From contig CAJNOL010000012.1 in assembly GCA_905250125.1 (NCBI GenBank), positions 124,001 to 188,000 on the forward strand: DNA of 64,000 nucleotides, written 5' to 3'. This DNA is from Rotaria sordida. Lineage: Eukaryota; Rotifera; Eurotatoria; Philodinida; Philodinidae. A program made the translations under genes and the position numbers. The notes under the pieces are model-generated. The model worked only from the letters and a program-made list of their open reading frames with translations. It did no database searches and was not told the origin of the DNA. This document shows positions 1-11,313 of this stretch, one piece after another (within the stretch, counting starts at the first letter, position 1; every line of letters starts with the position of its first letter).

Positions 1-1744
1 GAACGTGACTAGTTTTCGATCACCTTGATTAGAGGAAAAGAAGTCGTGATACATACAAGAAAATATGTTTTTCGTTTTTCTCGAAATCAATTTTTACATA
101 AAAAAAAAGTGCTGAATCGTCTCTGTCTCTCCGACATAGTACGTTCGATCGGGCTGATAATTTTCTTTACACTGAGACTGGACACTGTTTGGGACGTCTA
201 CTTGATTTTTGACAGAGTTCACAAAAGAAAGCTTTAGTAAAAAAAACCATGTATTGACGGAAGTACATTCAATGTTTCGATCTTTGTATGCGAATGGAAG
301 AAGAAATGAGAAAAATCAAAAAGAAAGTGTGCAACCGAAACAGTGTCTAGTACCTGTAAAAAAAACTCCAGCTCTATCGGACGCGTTGCAGTTGAGAAAG
401 TGGAACAAATTTTAACCTTTGCGACACAGATATTTTCTAGAAGAAAGTATTTAGGAATGTGGAGCCTATGACAGCTTTTGTTCTACTTATCGAGATCTAT
501 CGGTCCTGAAAGATTCAAATATTTCTGATGAGTCATTCCTTAGAAATCTTGGAAAGAAGGGCGACACCCTTAAATGACTCGTTGCTGGCAGAGACTTCGA
601 CACGATGAATGACACTTTGTAAAACAAGCCAAGAAATGCTGAAAATGAGAATTGAATAATAATGAAAGAAAAAATTTAGTAATAATCGCTATTTAAAGAA
701 ATTAATAGAAAATGTAGTACATGTTGATATTAAAATAAATTAGTAGAAGCTAAATCAATTTGAACTATTCTAGTTTTACAGTGAGCCTTGTGCATCGTAG
801 AGCAAGAACATGTTTTTCAATTTCTACTAGTAGTCACCTGAGTTTAGGTAGGTTTTCACATTTTATCATGGTTAAATCTATTGATCTCGATGCGAGAAAA
901 GGGCTAAAGCTACCTAGACTCACCATCCTCATGTTTTACGTCGCGTCTGTGGAAATTTCGACCTGTTATCAGAAAACTCTGTGTCGAATTTTTCAAGGTA
1001 GTTTTTCTAAGTTCCTTTCTCTCAGATAGACTACCTTCAACTGTCTGTCAAATTTTTAGCTCTTTTCACTTCTAAAAACTATCGAGAGCTCTGCTTTGAC
1101 CTTTCTTTACTATTGCATTATCGTTTAATACTAATGATACATCCATTCTATTGATGAAAAGGTTTCATAAATATTTCATTGAAATAGAAATTGCATTTTA
1201 TCAACTGAATAAAACAGTAAATTTAACTAATGAGTGATAATTCTATTCAAAAAACGAGTTCGAAATTTAGAAGACAAAGTCTGATTGAATATCTTTTTTC
1301 CTTATGTGTTCATTAACGAGAGAAAAAGGAAAAAATTAACTCATCGAATTTATTGAATAAAATTCATAGAAATATCATTAAAAATGCCGAGCTTTCTTCC
1401 AAGGGAAAAATTCTTGGTATGACATCAAACAGTTGATGTTATCAAGGTATTCCGAAGAATATCACTTTTTCAATGTTCAATATTTATTACAATCATCGCT
1501 TATCATTTTCGATCAGCTCGTCGTTCATTTCTCAGTCACCATTTGTCGATGCAAAAAAATCTCATCAGTGAAAGAAAGCCTGTATCATTAGATTAGTCTT
1601 TCGCTTATCGTCTGTAAAATTTTTCCTAAAAATCCATTATATACTTCTCGCTTTGGTGACTAGTTATTGGAAAATAAAAAATATTTTATGTGACAACATT
1701 CATGACCGACAGGCCAAGTAGAGAATCACTTTTCATAAATATCA
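1..1744. other. No recognisable gene
   Basis: AT-rich sequence with short open frames only. The stretch around 210-620 reads on the plus strand with a coding-like composition but is broken by several stops, and it matches no family I recognise. No terminal repeats, tRNA or splice-consistent exon chain was found. Confidence 0.5.
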
Positions 1745-3400
1745 AAAGTTGATATTTTCTTACCAACAAATGAAGATCAAGATGATTTATCTTATCTTCA
1801 AATTGTTGCTGTTTTATAGATAGAAAATCAATTTCAAATTGATTTAGATACAGAAAATACAACAATATCTATTAATGAAACAACTGGTAGTTTTGGTTGT
1901 GGAAACGTCGCTTCAATGCGCTGATAAAATGAAATTGTAACAAATTGGTTTTAATGGAATTATTTTTTTAAAAATTTATCCAAGAGATTTTATATCCTTT
2001 TTGATTTATCAACATTATCCTTGAATAAATTTACAAAAAATTGAACAAGTCAATGCCAACAGTGTTGATTTTTTTAAAATATACACGTGATATACATATC
2101 TCATTGTCAAGTTAATGATCAAGTTTATTAAGATATTTTAACAGAAATACAACGAAAACGTGCTTTAATTATTTTAATTGTTCATCCTCTTGATATAACT
2201 AATTCAATTAGTTAATTATAACTACATCGTGTTGATCAAACAACAAATAATTATCATAGTGTTAATCTTATGTTATATTTGGTCTTGGCAATAAAGTTGA
2301 TGTATTATCAAAATGCAGATTTGTTTAAAATTAGAAATAGTTTGTTGTCATACAAATGAGATCCAGAGATCTTTTTGCATATATGCAAAAAAAAAACTAA
2401 GCAACAAAATAATGTAAATATCGAGGGATCCGAAAACTACTTTATGAAAAACAATTAAATATCGTCGCTATGGTTTGACGAAATCTATCATTGATTTCAG
2501 TGTCATGTCTCCGAAATTTCTTGTTATTTACAACATCATTTTGTAAATATCAAGGAATTAACTGAGGAAGCAGTAATTGTATTTTTTTCAAAACTTGTCA
2601 GCGATTATACAGACAATGCATTTAAGCTAATATTCATTTGAAAAAGAGAAGTCGTGAGTATTTTTTGAATACCTTTTAATAGAAACTTGCGGTGTTCACC
2701 ATTGAAAAAAGGAGATAAAGACGCATCAAAGCACGTATTGCTGTTTTTTCTAATATGCTTTATAAAGAATTTTTAATCACTTATTACAAAAAACGTGCAG
2801 AAAAGTCGGACAAAAACTAAGAAAAAAAAAGGTAATTTTTTCACACGATTTCTGGATAAAATAGGGTTAGAATTTTGGGTAGAATATCCATAACTCTCGA
2901 AGGATTAAGACTGAACATCTGCCACTTGTGTAGCATTTAGATCTTTGATTGACGGTTTTAATGCACTCCTAAAAGTCAAAAATTCATCCTGATGATCGGA
3001 CGCGATACAATGGTTTATAAAAAGCTCAATTGGAAATCCTCAAAGAACTTATCAAAATAATCTGTAATATATGATTCGATGTATCATAAGTTTCTCTTTT
3101 CAATGGTGAAAATTGTAGGTCTCCATCGTATTTTTATCAACAATTATTCAAAAAACACTCACGCCTTCTCTTTTTTTTTTAAATGAATATTAATAATTAT
3201 TTTATTTTAGACAATGAATCTTATTTGTCTCTTGTATGTAAATGTCTCAAAAACGAATGTACAAAACGTGATTTACGAAAACAGATAGTCAAATATTATG
3301 GTTTAATCAGTATTTGAACTGGACATGAACTTGAAGAACTTATTTTCAAAATATTTCATTATTGGTCAAAGCACGACTTGTCTTGACTATTTTTCTTTAT
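1745..3400 (+). pseudogene. Decayed coding-like region, unidentified
   Basis: Several plus-strand pieces have codon-like composition but are separated by stops and frame shifts. Examples are an Asp/Asn-rich piece at about 1760-1920, a piece at about 2130-2210 with a hydrophobic ALIILIVHPLD run, and a piece at about 2520-2640 containing EAVIVFFSKLVSDYTDN. A further piece with SLVCKCLKNECTKRDLRKQ lies at about 3215-3300, just after an inverted-repeat element (2628-3192) that splits the region. I do not recognise the family. It may be one old gene broken by a transposon and then decayed, or unrelated fragments. Confidence 0.3.
2628..3192. mobile_element. Foldback/MITE-like inverted-repeat element
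   Basis: The ends read TAATATTCATTT and its exact complement AAATGAATATTA. The inverted similarity continues inward for more than 100 bp, for example GTGAGTATTTTTTGAATA on the left against GTGAGTGTTTTTTGAATA read from the right, then CACCATTGAAAA in both arms. The interior has no transposase-like frame, so this is a non-autonomous element. It sits inside the decayed coding-like region. Confidence 0.7.
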
Positions 3401-4586
3401 TTATCTTTTTCATTCTATGTACACGTGGTTGTTAGGAATGACATTTATCGTTCCAACATTCTGTGTTATTTTTTCGGTCTACTTGGTGATTTTTCATTCG
3501 TTATCGATACTCAGATTTATATATAGATTATAGACAATACTGAAATTCTTGTTTTCATGTAACAAAATTAAAATTCAACTAGAGACAAATTCATACAATC
3601 AAAATAGTTGAAATCGGAGTAGAATAACTATTTTTTAGTCAACAATATGAAACTCAATGAATTTTAGTCTATTCACTGATATTGGTACAATTACCTCGTT
3701 TTGAATGGTATCTTGTCGAATGAAAAATTCGCAATTGTTTGGATGTGGGTAAAGAGAAGATCATCAACTTCCACACTCTCAATACATCATCAAAAGCATT
3801 TTATTTTATAAGACTTTTTTTCTCGAAATGTTTCAATTAAGGAATTCATAATATGTTACTCTAATTACTGATAATACAACGATTCACTACTATCTAATTT
3901 GACAGTTGGTGAATCAGATTCAGACCATTTTTGTATTAGATTGTAACGCGTACATTCATATTTCTACTGCTTATCAACACGTCTACTATGTTTGTAATTT
4001 TTCTCTCATTTATTTTCTACTCCACTCTGCTTTTAGTAAAGCACGTGATTGTGTGAATTTATCTCTTGTTGAATTCTAATTTTGTCCGGTGAATTCATCG
4101 ATGAAAGGTTATGTATTCTACATTTTACAATCGTCCATTTGTTTTATTAAAATAGATGTCATATATTTATTTTCTGTCAGATACCATCAGGATAATAAAA
4201 AAAACATCATTCACGAGAATTCTGTTTCTCTTATTTTGTGAACAATATGAGAGATTCAATAATAAATATGTATAATGAGAGAATTTATTTCTATAATTAT
4301 TAAGTAAAAAGAGTCGCGCGCTGTACAATATTGAAAATAGTCCATTTGGAAATCGGGATCGAATACTAGTCGTACGTTCAATTTTTCAAAATATTTAAAA
4401 ATTAACAATAAGCGCGATGATCTGTAAGGGAAGTATTCTTATTATTGCTAATGTATACATTCAGTAAATACCAATAGATAAAGGCAGGCTTATAGCTCAA
4501 TCAATTTTATGTGTATACATAAAAATTCATTTCTGTTTCATCAAAATATTTTTCAAAATTTGATATTTTTTTCTTTGTGGTTTTAG
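3401..4586. other. No recognisable gene; upstream region of TXNDC17
   Basis: AT-rich intergenic sequence. A thymine-rich tract ending in TTTTAG (4581-4586) abuts the TXNDC17 start codon. That is a splice acceptor layout with no obvious short 5' exon beside it, so it could serve spliced-leader trans-splicing or a 5'UTR intron. Confidence 0.5.
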
Positions 4587-5134
4587 ATGGCATTATCTGA
4601 CAACAAATTGTATGTAAATGGTTATGATGAATTGAAAAATACATTGAAGAAATTAGGAAAAGATAAACGTATTTTTGTACTCTTTTATGGTTCAAAAGAT
4701 AATCAAGGACATAGCTGGTAGATGAAGAAATATAATATTTGTTGAATTTGATTTTGCTTTATTTCATATAGGTGTCCGTATTGTGTTGAAGTAGAAAAAC
4801 CAGTAGAACAAACTGTTGAATATTTGTTACCGTCTAATGGAATTTTTATTGGATGTTCAGTAGGTGATCGAGCAAGGTAAAAAAAATCAGTAAAATAAAA
4901 AAAATAAAATTATTCTGAAGTCTCTTTTTGTTTAGTTGGAAAGATTCAAATTGTTCTTTCCGAAAAGATCCTCAACTTCGATTGACAAATATTCCAACTT
5001 TAGTTGAATGGGGAACGGTAGGACATAAATAACTATATGAATAAGTCTTTACTCTTTTTGTTTAGAGTAAACGTTTGACCGAGAATCAGTTGCTCGATCC
5101 TGACATGATTAAAATTCTCTTTGAAGAAGATTAA
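4587..5134 (+). CDS. TXNDC17: Thioredoxin domain-containing protein 17 (TRP14)
   Basis: Four exons (4587-4717, 4772-4876, 4936-5017, 5066-5134) with GT-AG introns of 48-59 bp join in phase to give 128 aa, close to the 123 aa of human TRP14. The family is a cytosolic disulfide reductase of the thioredoxin fold, fed by thioredoxin reductase and acting on small disulfides and selected protein substrates. The active site is W44-C45-P46-Y47-C48. In vertebrate TRP14 the motif is WCPDC, so the Asp is replaced by Tyr here. The TRP14-typical insertion after beta-3 and the tail RLTENQLLDPDMI-type helix are present. The start ATG directly follows TTTTAG, so the mRNA 5' end is probably made by splicing. 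AATAAA at 5250-5255 is a likely poly(A) signal. Confidence 0.93.
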
Positions 5135-5862
5135 TTGAAAATATTTTTCTAATATCATAATGATTTATAGCAATAGACAACTGCATTCTTCTAAATAATT
5201 ATGATTAGTGTTTTTTTTTCTTTAGGAAAAAAATGTTACCATTAGACAAAATAAACTTAAATATTAGGCAGATTAATCTAGAATTGTCTTTCATTCCTAT
5301 TGTCGTCAGTATAATAAGTGAATTCCAATAAGGTTGCTATGTTGAAAAATGAAAGGATAAATATCTATTCAAATAAAATAATGAAAAATGCAAGAATATA
5401 TACTCATGAAGTGTCCTACTTAACTGATGGAAAAGATGTATTAGTGATTGAACACAATTTGATACAATTTTTTGTCATTTAGCTTATTATCAGTCACTCA
5501 TCAAACTTCTAATCGAAAACTATATCATATAGAACCAAACAGTCTCGACTATTAAGATTAAGAGGAAGAAAAAAGATAAAAGCACAAAATAAACTTGCTA
5601 TTCTGGCGTATTATCTTCAGGATTATCATATTGTAATAGTAAACTGTTGGGAAATAAACGATTAGTTCTTGATAAAGGAACACCATTTTTCTCTTACACT
5701 CTGACAGTGAATATCTGACTTCCAGCTAAAGTTCGACTGACTTTAATTGTTCGTGAATCCATTGATTAAATAGTAATGTGAATGTGGAGTGTATATTCAT
5801 CTAATCAATGATATTGTACTTATTTCCACCCATCAACCACAGCTGGGCAAGTACGGACTTTT

Positions 5863-5937
5863 TCGAGTACGAGTACTGAATCCTCGAGTATGAGTACGAG
5901 CACGAGTACCGAACCCTCGAGTACGAGTACGAGTACA
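5863..5937. repeat. Left subterminal GAGTAC repeat cluster
   Basis: About ten near-copies of CGAGTAC, some as GAGTATG or GAGCACG, are packed just inside the left end of the hAT element. Such short subterminal repeats in hAT elements are usually transposase binding sites. That role is inferred here. Confidence 0.8.
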
Positions 5938-6088
5938 TGATAGTCTGTTTCCCAAGATCTCGATACAGAAAATTTAATTTAGTAGTGTTAGAGATGATCT
6001 ATTAATTTTTAGATCGAGAAGTCGTTTAAGGCATGAATCAAAATGTTTTAAATCAATATTTTTTATTATCAAGTTTCAAAAAGTCAAA

Positions 6089-6562
6089 TTAAAACAAAAC
6101 TTTATTACAGTTAAGAGAAGTAAGCAAGCATACGCTTTTTGAAGTTAAAGATGCACGATGGGGACGCATTATAAAACCACTTTGAGAAAATACTCTTTCA
6201 ATGGGAGCTGATGTCGCCGGCACTGACAAGTATTTCAGACCAAGTTCATATAAAGAAGGATAAAGATTTTTCTTGACGAAAAGTAAATTACTTTCATCAC
6301 TTTTTTCCGATAGAAAAGTATCAAGCTCTACCAAAATTTTTTGTTTCTCATCAAAAGAACTCTTTTTTATATCATTCAAATAAAGAAAAAGGCATTTTCG
6401 TTTTGGTATTGTATCAAAATGTTTTGTCAGCTTATCGCTAGCATCTTGTTCAGGTACGTTCGGCTCATCAGCTCCCTCTTCCTGTAACACAGAAGAGATC
6501 AGTTTTGAGAAAAAACTAACAAAAGAAGTATGGTTTTTTTCTATAACACACAATTTTACCAC
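6089..6562 (-). pseudogene. hAT transposase remnant, C-terminal dimerisation domain
   Basis: This open frame of about 157 codons ends with the hATC dimerisation signature. Key elements are LSVPATSAPIERVFSQSG followed by an RxSL-type segment, matching the conserved C-terminal block of hAT transposases. The upstream catalytic DDE region and the BED zinc finger are absent from the element, so this is a truncated remnant and cannot be a working transposase. An ATG at the 5' end of the frame has no reason to be a real start. Confidence 0.85.
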
Positions 6563-6825
6563 AACTTAAAGATTATCAAGTCATAACAATTTAAAACGTG
6601 CATCAAGAAGAGGTGCAATCAGAAAAATAGTATTAGAAAAAATGCTCAGATATACAATAAAAAGCAAATGATACATCATGATGTGGCGTCTATGTATTTA
6701 TCTAAATATATGTATATGTATGTGTAAAAGAAAATGAAGAAATCACCTGTTCATTACATCATCAAAAAAAAATATACTAAAATTTTATGTAACATTATTT
6801 TGATATCATGCATACTTAAAATCTT

Positions 6826-6940
6826 GAGTACTCAGCCCTCGAGTACGAGTGCGACTATGAGTACTTACCCTACAAGTACAAGTACGAATACGAATACGAG
6901 CACCTACCCTTCGAGTACGAGTACGAGTACTTCGAGTATT
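6826..6940. repeat. Right subterminal GAGTAC repeat cluster
   Basis: About a dozen degenerate GAGTAC/GAATAC words in direct orientation lie inside the right hAT end, mirroring the left cluster. On the plus strand the tract translates as a Ser/Thr-rich run, which is a by-product of the repeat and not a gene. Confidence 0.8.
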
Positions 6941-6961
6941 TTGCGCAGCTCTGCCATCAAC

Positions 6962-9264
6962 AATCGCGCCTACTCACAGCTACAACCACGGCCACACCTC
7001 AATCCGAATTATTTTGTAAAGCACGACAAGCTATCCAATCATCAAAATGAATTGTTGTACCTAACAAAAAGGAATGTATATTACACGATAAATCATAAAT
7101 CGCAAACACTACTTGGATGAACATGCACTTGAATAATTGACACTGATATTCTGACATTTCATTTGTTAACAACAAATGAGGAACACTTTTCGTATTAATA
7201 TGAATACCATCGGAGACCAACTAGGTCTTAAGAAGATGTACACGATCATATTTCATTTTCTCCAAGGCACTCTAATAAATTTCGACCATGTGTGTATGAC
7301 CTAAAGGAATTATTATATATTTTATTATGAAAACGATTTGAGAGATACCTCCTATTTTTTGTGGATTATTGATAAAATATTTTGTGCATATATTGCGACA
7401 AAATCTTCTCCTATCAATGATTGCGTGACTTGTAAATAAGCTTTGATTCATATGATAACTTTTTAAGAGAATCCTCCTCTCTCGACCAACAATGCATTAG
7501 TTCAAATATTTGTGCTAATGTTTATTTTGAATTACTATAGAATACTTCATTTATAATTGGTTTTATGCTATTATATGTGCGACAACGAAAAAATGTAACC
7601 TATGGAGATAGAATAATGACTTCATTGGCATTTGTTTAAAAAACATACCTTAATCTCCTCTAATTTGTGAATAAGCACGATATAAATTTTTATAATTTTT
7701 TTTACAGCACTCTTTATTATTTGACTCTTTTATAAAACTTTTAAATATTGCAGAAATTGTATTGTATTATATTGTGTTGTTAATTCGTGAAACATTCTAA
7801 GGTTCATTGTATTCAGATCATTCCATGCCGATAAAAATATTCATATTAATCATATTGATTTAAATTTGAATTGAATTTTTATTTGAAGAAAATATTTGTG
7901 ATGAGTGCATACTGACAACCTTATGTTATATAACTGCTCTCCAATTCAAAAGAAATTATCATGTTATTATTAGAAATGTCTTTTTATAAATCGATAGTAG
8001 ATATTTCCTCTGTTTTCCTCATTATCTCTCTATACTAGATAGTTCTTTTCAGGTGTGGGGTCTCCATTTCAATTAACAGCTCCATATCCGTGTTCTTTTC
8101 ATTCTTGCAGAGCATCTTTTTCGAATAGTCCCTCATTAATTCAATAGTAGTGTGCTTCTGAGTCAATAGTTTTTTTGTCTATTCTTTCTTAATATATACA
8201 AACAGTGATGGTGTGCTTACTCTGCACAAGTACCGAAATATATTTCAGCGAAGAGTAAATTTATCGGAATATATTAGAAACGTAAAACTATGGGCCTATT
8301 CAAATGACTAAGGAGTAAAGCCAACGACGTTTAACTGCGACAGATGTTGCTGTTTGACATATATCATTAAACAATATGGTTTCAATAGTTTTTTATTTTA
8401 TTTGGAAAAATTAGGCAAACTTCAACAGTGGAAAATGTGGGACTGATATTTTGGCTAAACGATTTCTGATATGTCTATATCTATTTTGGAATTATTGGAA
8501 ATTTTAAGTGGATACAGTTATATTTGTATTAGTTGATTTTGATCTGACTGATTAAAATTCACGTGATTAGATGAGCCGATGATTGAACGTAGCTTATGAA
8601 ATAGAAAAATAAACATTTCTCTCTTTGTTGCTGTTCAATGTATATTATAATTCTGTTTTGACTTTTCGGTAATATGATTATTGTTTAAGATGTCATAACA
8701 ATACTGATGCATACACTAATAACACAAATAATACACCTATGTATGGCATGATTTACAATTTGAACGATATATTCATGAAATACTTTGTATTCTGCTTTTA
8801 AAACTATTCCGTGGTATGTCTTCGTTTTTATAAGAATGGTTTTATGTCATTATAAATTGAATCAAACATATTATCTACACTCTTTTTCTGTTTTTCATAT
8901 AGAACATACGTGGGAAGTTGAAAAGTTGTCTGAGTCAAATTCAATTCGATTGAGAAAAATGTAGGTGTGGATGGAATGTGCGCGTGCGTGGATTGGTGTG
9001 TTTCCTTCGTCCATACCTTCAACAGCATATCTTCTAACCAACTTGATATCGATCGTTCAACTCCTCCTATATGAGTTAGATTATTAAATATCTTATTTTA
9101 TTCTACCAGTTCATTTATGCAGTTATAGTTCAGCTCATGTTTACAATTCAGTTTATCTGACCTGAAATGGAACTGTTACGCGTCTTACTGCTATAATGAC
9201 AAAAGAAATAGCTACCTAAGAAGTAGAACCATCTAATACACTTTCACTTTGTGTTATAGAGGTA
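6962..9264. other. No recognisable gene
   Basis: AT-rich sequence with no frame above about 70 codons that resembles a protein, and no clear terminal repeats. Confidence 0.5.
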
Positions 9265-9539
9265 TGTTCAGATTTCCGAAAAAGGAAATTACAGAAATTT
9301 CCGAAGCTTCCATCAACTCGATAACTACATAGCAGAGCATATGAAAATCTTTTAGAAATTTTAGACATTTTAGAAGTTTTAGAAATTTCTGTAATTTCGG
9401 GAATTTCACTACGTATAGAATTTTTGAAATTTCAGAAATTTTGGAAATTATATAATTTTGGGAAATACCAAACAATTTAAAACACAAGTGCTTGGAATTT
9501 CCGAAACTTCCAAAATTTCCTTTTTCGGAAGTCTGAACA
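9265..9539. mobile_element. MITE-like element made of GAAATTTC words
   Basis: The ends are inverted copies: TGTTCAGATTTCCGAAAAAG on the left and TGTTCAGACTTCCGAAAAAG as the complement of the right, with the match running about 26 bp. The 275-bp interior is almost wholly built from AGAAATTTC/GAAATTTTAG-type words in both orientations. No exact target duplication is visible. The open frames across it are by-products of the repeat. Confidence 0.7.
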
Positions 9540-10124
9540 CTGCTGTGCATTTGTCTATGATTATATTTTCTGGGTTGACGCCATAGCAGTCAAAAATGCC
9601 AAGCTTACTCTTTTCTCGGGTAATGATTTGGACACTCGAGATTTGATTACTATCGTCAGATTCATCTCTGAAAATAATATGAGAAAAAAAGCTCGAATAG
9701 TTTCTCATGAGATGCAAAGAACAGATAGACGTGACACTGCTTTCCATACTTTTCATGAAATTACTATTGGATGAAATCTAATCATTTGGAAATGACATAT
9801 GCCTTTTCCTTCCGCATTCTTTACAGTGGAATTTCACAGATTCTTGGCCTGTTAAAACAGATTAAGACAAATGAACATATCGTTTCTCTGTCTTCTCATC
9901 GGAATTGACATCAAAGCGACATCGCGTGAAACATGAACGTCAGTTGTAGTGACAAGAGAATATCATTCCATAACGTTAATCACAAAACCCATTTTTCGAC
10001 AGAACTCTTTACAGTACGCCTAGATTTTTTTTTTTAATATTAAAACAAAAGAAGTGAAGCTCATAGTTATACTGAAGTTCTGACTTTTAGTTTTACTGTT
10101 CAATTCTGATTGCATTCGATAGAC

Positions 10125-11069
10125 ATGGTATCATTAGAACAAGTAACGCACAATTTTACTATCTATGGTTTCTTTACAATACTGATTATTGGAACAATAG
10201 GCAGTATATTTAATCTTATCACATTTTTATGTAGAACTTTTCGAACAAACTGCTGTACATTTTATCTTATTTGCTCTTCTTCGCTTGAACTGATTTTTAT
10301 CAATTATGGTATTATCATTCGTTTGGTAACGGAATATTTAGGAGATAATTTGATGATTGTCAACCGTACTATCTGCAAAGTACGTTCCTACTTTGCAGTA
10401 AGCTTACCAACGATGGTTTCAACGTGTGTTTTATTGGCAGCACTCGATAGATGTGCTTCGACATCATCAAGTGATCGATGGCGACGGCTGAACTCTTCTT
10501 CATCTGCTCGACGACTTTTTGTCGTAGCCATGTTCTTTGATCTAGTTTCAAGCAGTTTTCTTCTAATGGTATACGATCTTCGTAATAATACATGCGCACC
10601 ACTGCCTGGTTTGCAATCAATCATAGTCACTGCTTATATTGCTATGTTTACTGTTCTCGTTCCTCATGGAGGCATGTTAATTTTTGGAATCATGACATGG
10701 TTTCACATCAAAAGATCACGAAATCGCATCATCGCGATTTCTGACTCAAGTGTTCATAATCATAGTGCTCAATGTACGAATCAACAGCTGATCCTTTTAA
10801 CATTCTTACATGCTTTCTTGTCGACTGTGCTTGTATTACTACGTTTTATTGCTTATTCATATAATGTGATTACAAGTTCTGTCGCAAAGAGCGTCGAGCA
10901 ACAAATCCTAGAATATTTTTTTCAGCAAGTGAGCATTATACTTTACTACATAAATTATGGCATGCCATTTTATATCTACTACGCCTCGAGCACTTTGTTC
11001 CGAAAACAATTTCGAAGATCTATACAACGGCTGATGAAAAGATACTTCTTTTTTTGTAAATGTTGTTGA
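10125..11069 (+). CDS. Rhodopsin-like seven-transmembrane receptor (orphan GPCR)
   Basis: A single exon of 314 aa, with ATG at 10125. Seven hydrophobic segments are visible, the first from about residue 14 (FFTILIIGTIGSIFNLITFL) and the last near residue 275 ending in the YGMPFYIYY segment. The cysteine at the top of TM3 (NRTICKVRS) and a DRC motif at the end of TM3 in place of DRY identify class A. TM7 lacks a canonical NPxxY; MPFYIYY stands in its place. The N-terminus carries one possible glycosylation site (HNFT), and the C-terminus ends Cys-Lys-Cys-Cys, which suits palmitoylation. Intronless class A receptors of this type form large expanded families in rotifers. The ligand cannot be told from sequence. 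Confidence 0.8.
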   Translation: MVSLEQVTHNFTIYGFFTILIIGTIGSIFNLITFLCRTFRTNCCTFYLICSSSLELIFINYGIIIRLVTEYLGDNLMIVNRTICKVRSYFAVSLPTMVSTCVLLAALDRCASTSSSDRWRRLNSSSSARRLFVVAMFFDLVSSSFLLMVYDLRNNTCAPLPGLQSIIVTAYIAMFTVLVPHGGMLIFGIMTWFHIKRSRNRIIAISDSSVHNHSAQCTNQQLILLTFLHAFLSTVLVLLRFIAYSYNVITSSVAKSVEQQILEYFFQQVSIILYYINYGMPFYIYYASSTLFRKQFRRSIQRLMKRYFFFCKCC

Positions 11070-11107
11070 ATTCGCTACTTGCCCATGTAAACACTAAAAG
11101 CAAACTA

Positions 11108-11313
11108 GATGCGTCTGAATGTGCATTATTTGTTTCATTAAAACATGTCCCGATGTGAATTGTTAAGTAAAATTTGCAAAATGCGTTCAACCACGTTTGA
11201 AAATCTTGTTGAACACGCATGATCTCATTTCATGTACGCATTTCAGCATGTTTAGACTTTAAACAAGTTCTGACGCACTCAAAATTGAACGCATTTGTTG
11301 TCCAAACGCATCT
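11108..11313. repeat. Small inverted-repeat element rich in ATGCGT words
   Basis: The outer ends read AGATGCGTCTG and, as complement of the right end, AGATGCGTTTG. Between them AATGCGTTC/GAACGCATT and ACGCAT words recur at least six times in both orientations. It begins about 40 bp after the GPCR stop codon and may lie in its 3'UTR. It is probably a short non-autonomous DNA transposon. No target duplication was identified. Confidence 0.45.

Larger units (their letters stand above)
5838..6953 (-). mobile_element. Short non-autonomous hAT transposon with 8-bp target duplication
   Basis: The terminal repeats read CACAGCTGGGCAAGTAC on the left and CAGAGCTGCGCAAAATAC as the complement of the right end, the form usual for hAT elements. 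Both ends are flanked by the identical 8-mer CCATCAAC (5830-5837 and 6954-6961), a hAT-size target site duplication. The 1,116-bp element keeps only the C-terminal part of a transposase on the minus strand. Just inside each end are clusters of GAGTAC/GTACTC words. The intact duplication suggests fairly recent insertion, but the missing transposase body means movement would need a helper element. Confidence 0.88.

Noticed and set aside
6734..7120. Plus-strand Ser/Thr-rich frame
   Set aside because: It is produced by translating the GAGTAC repeat array of the hAT element.
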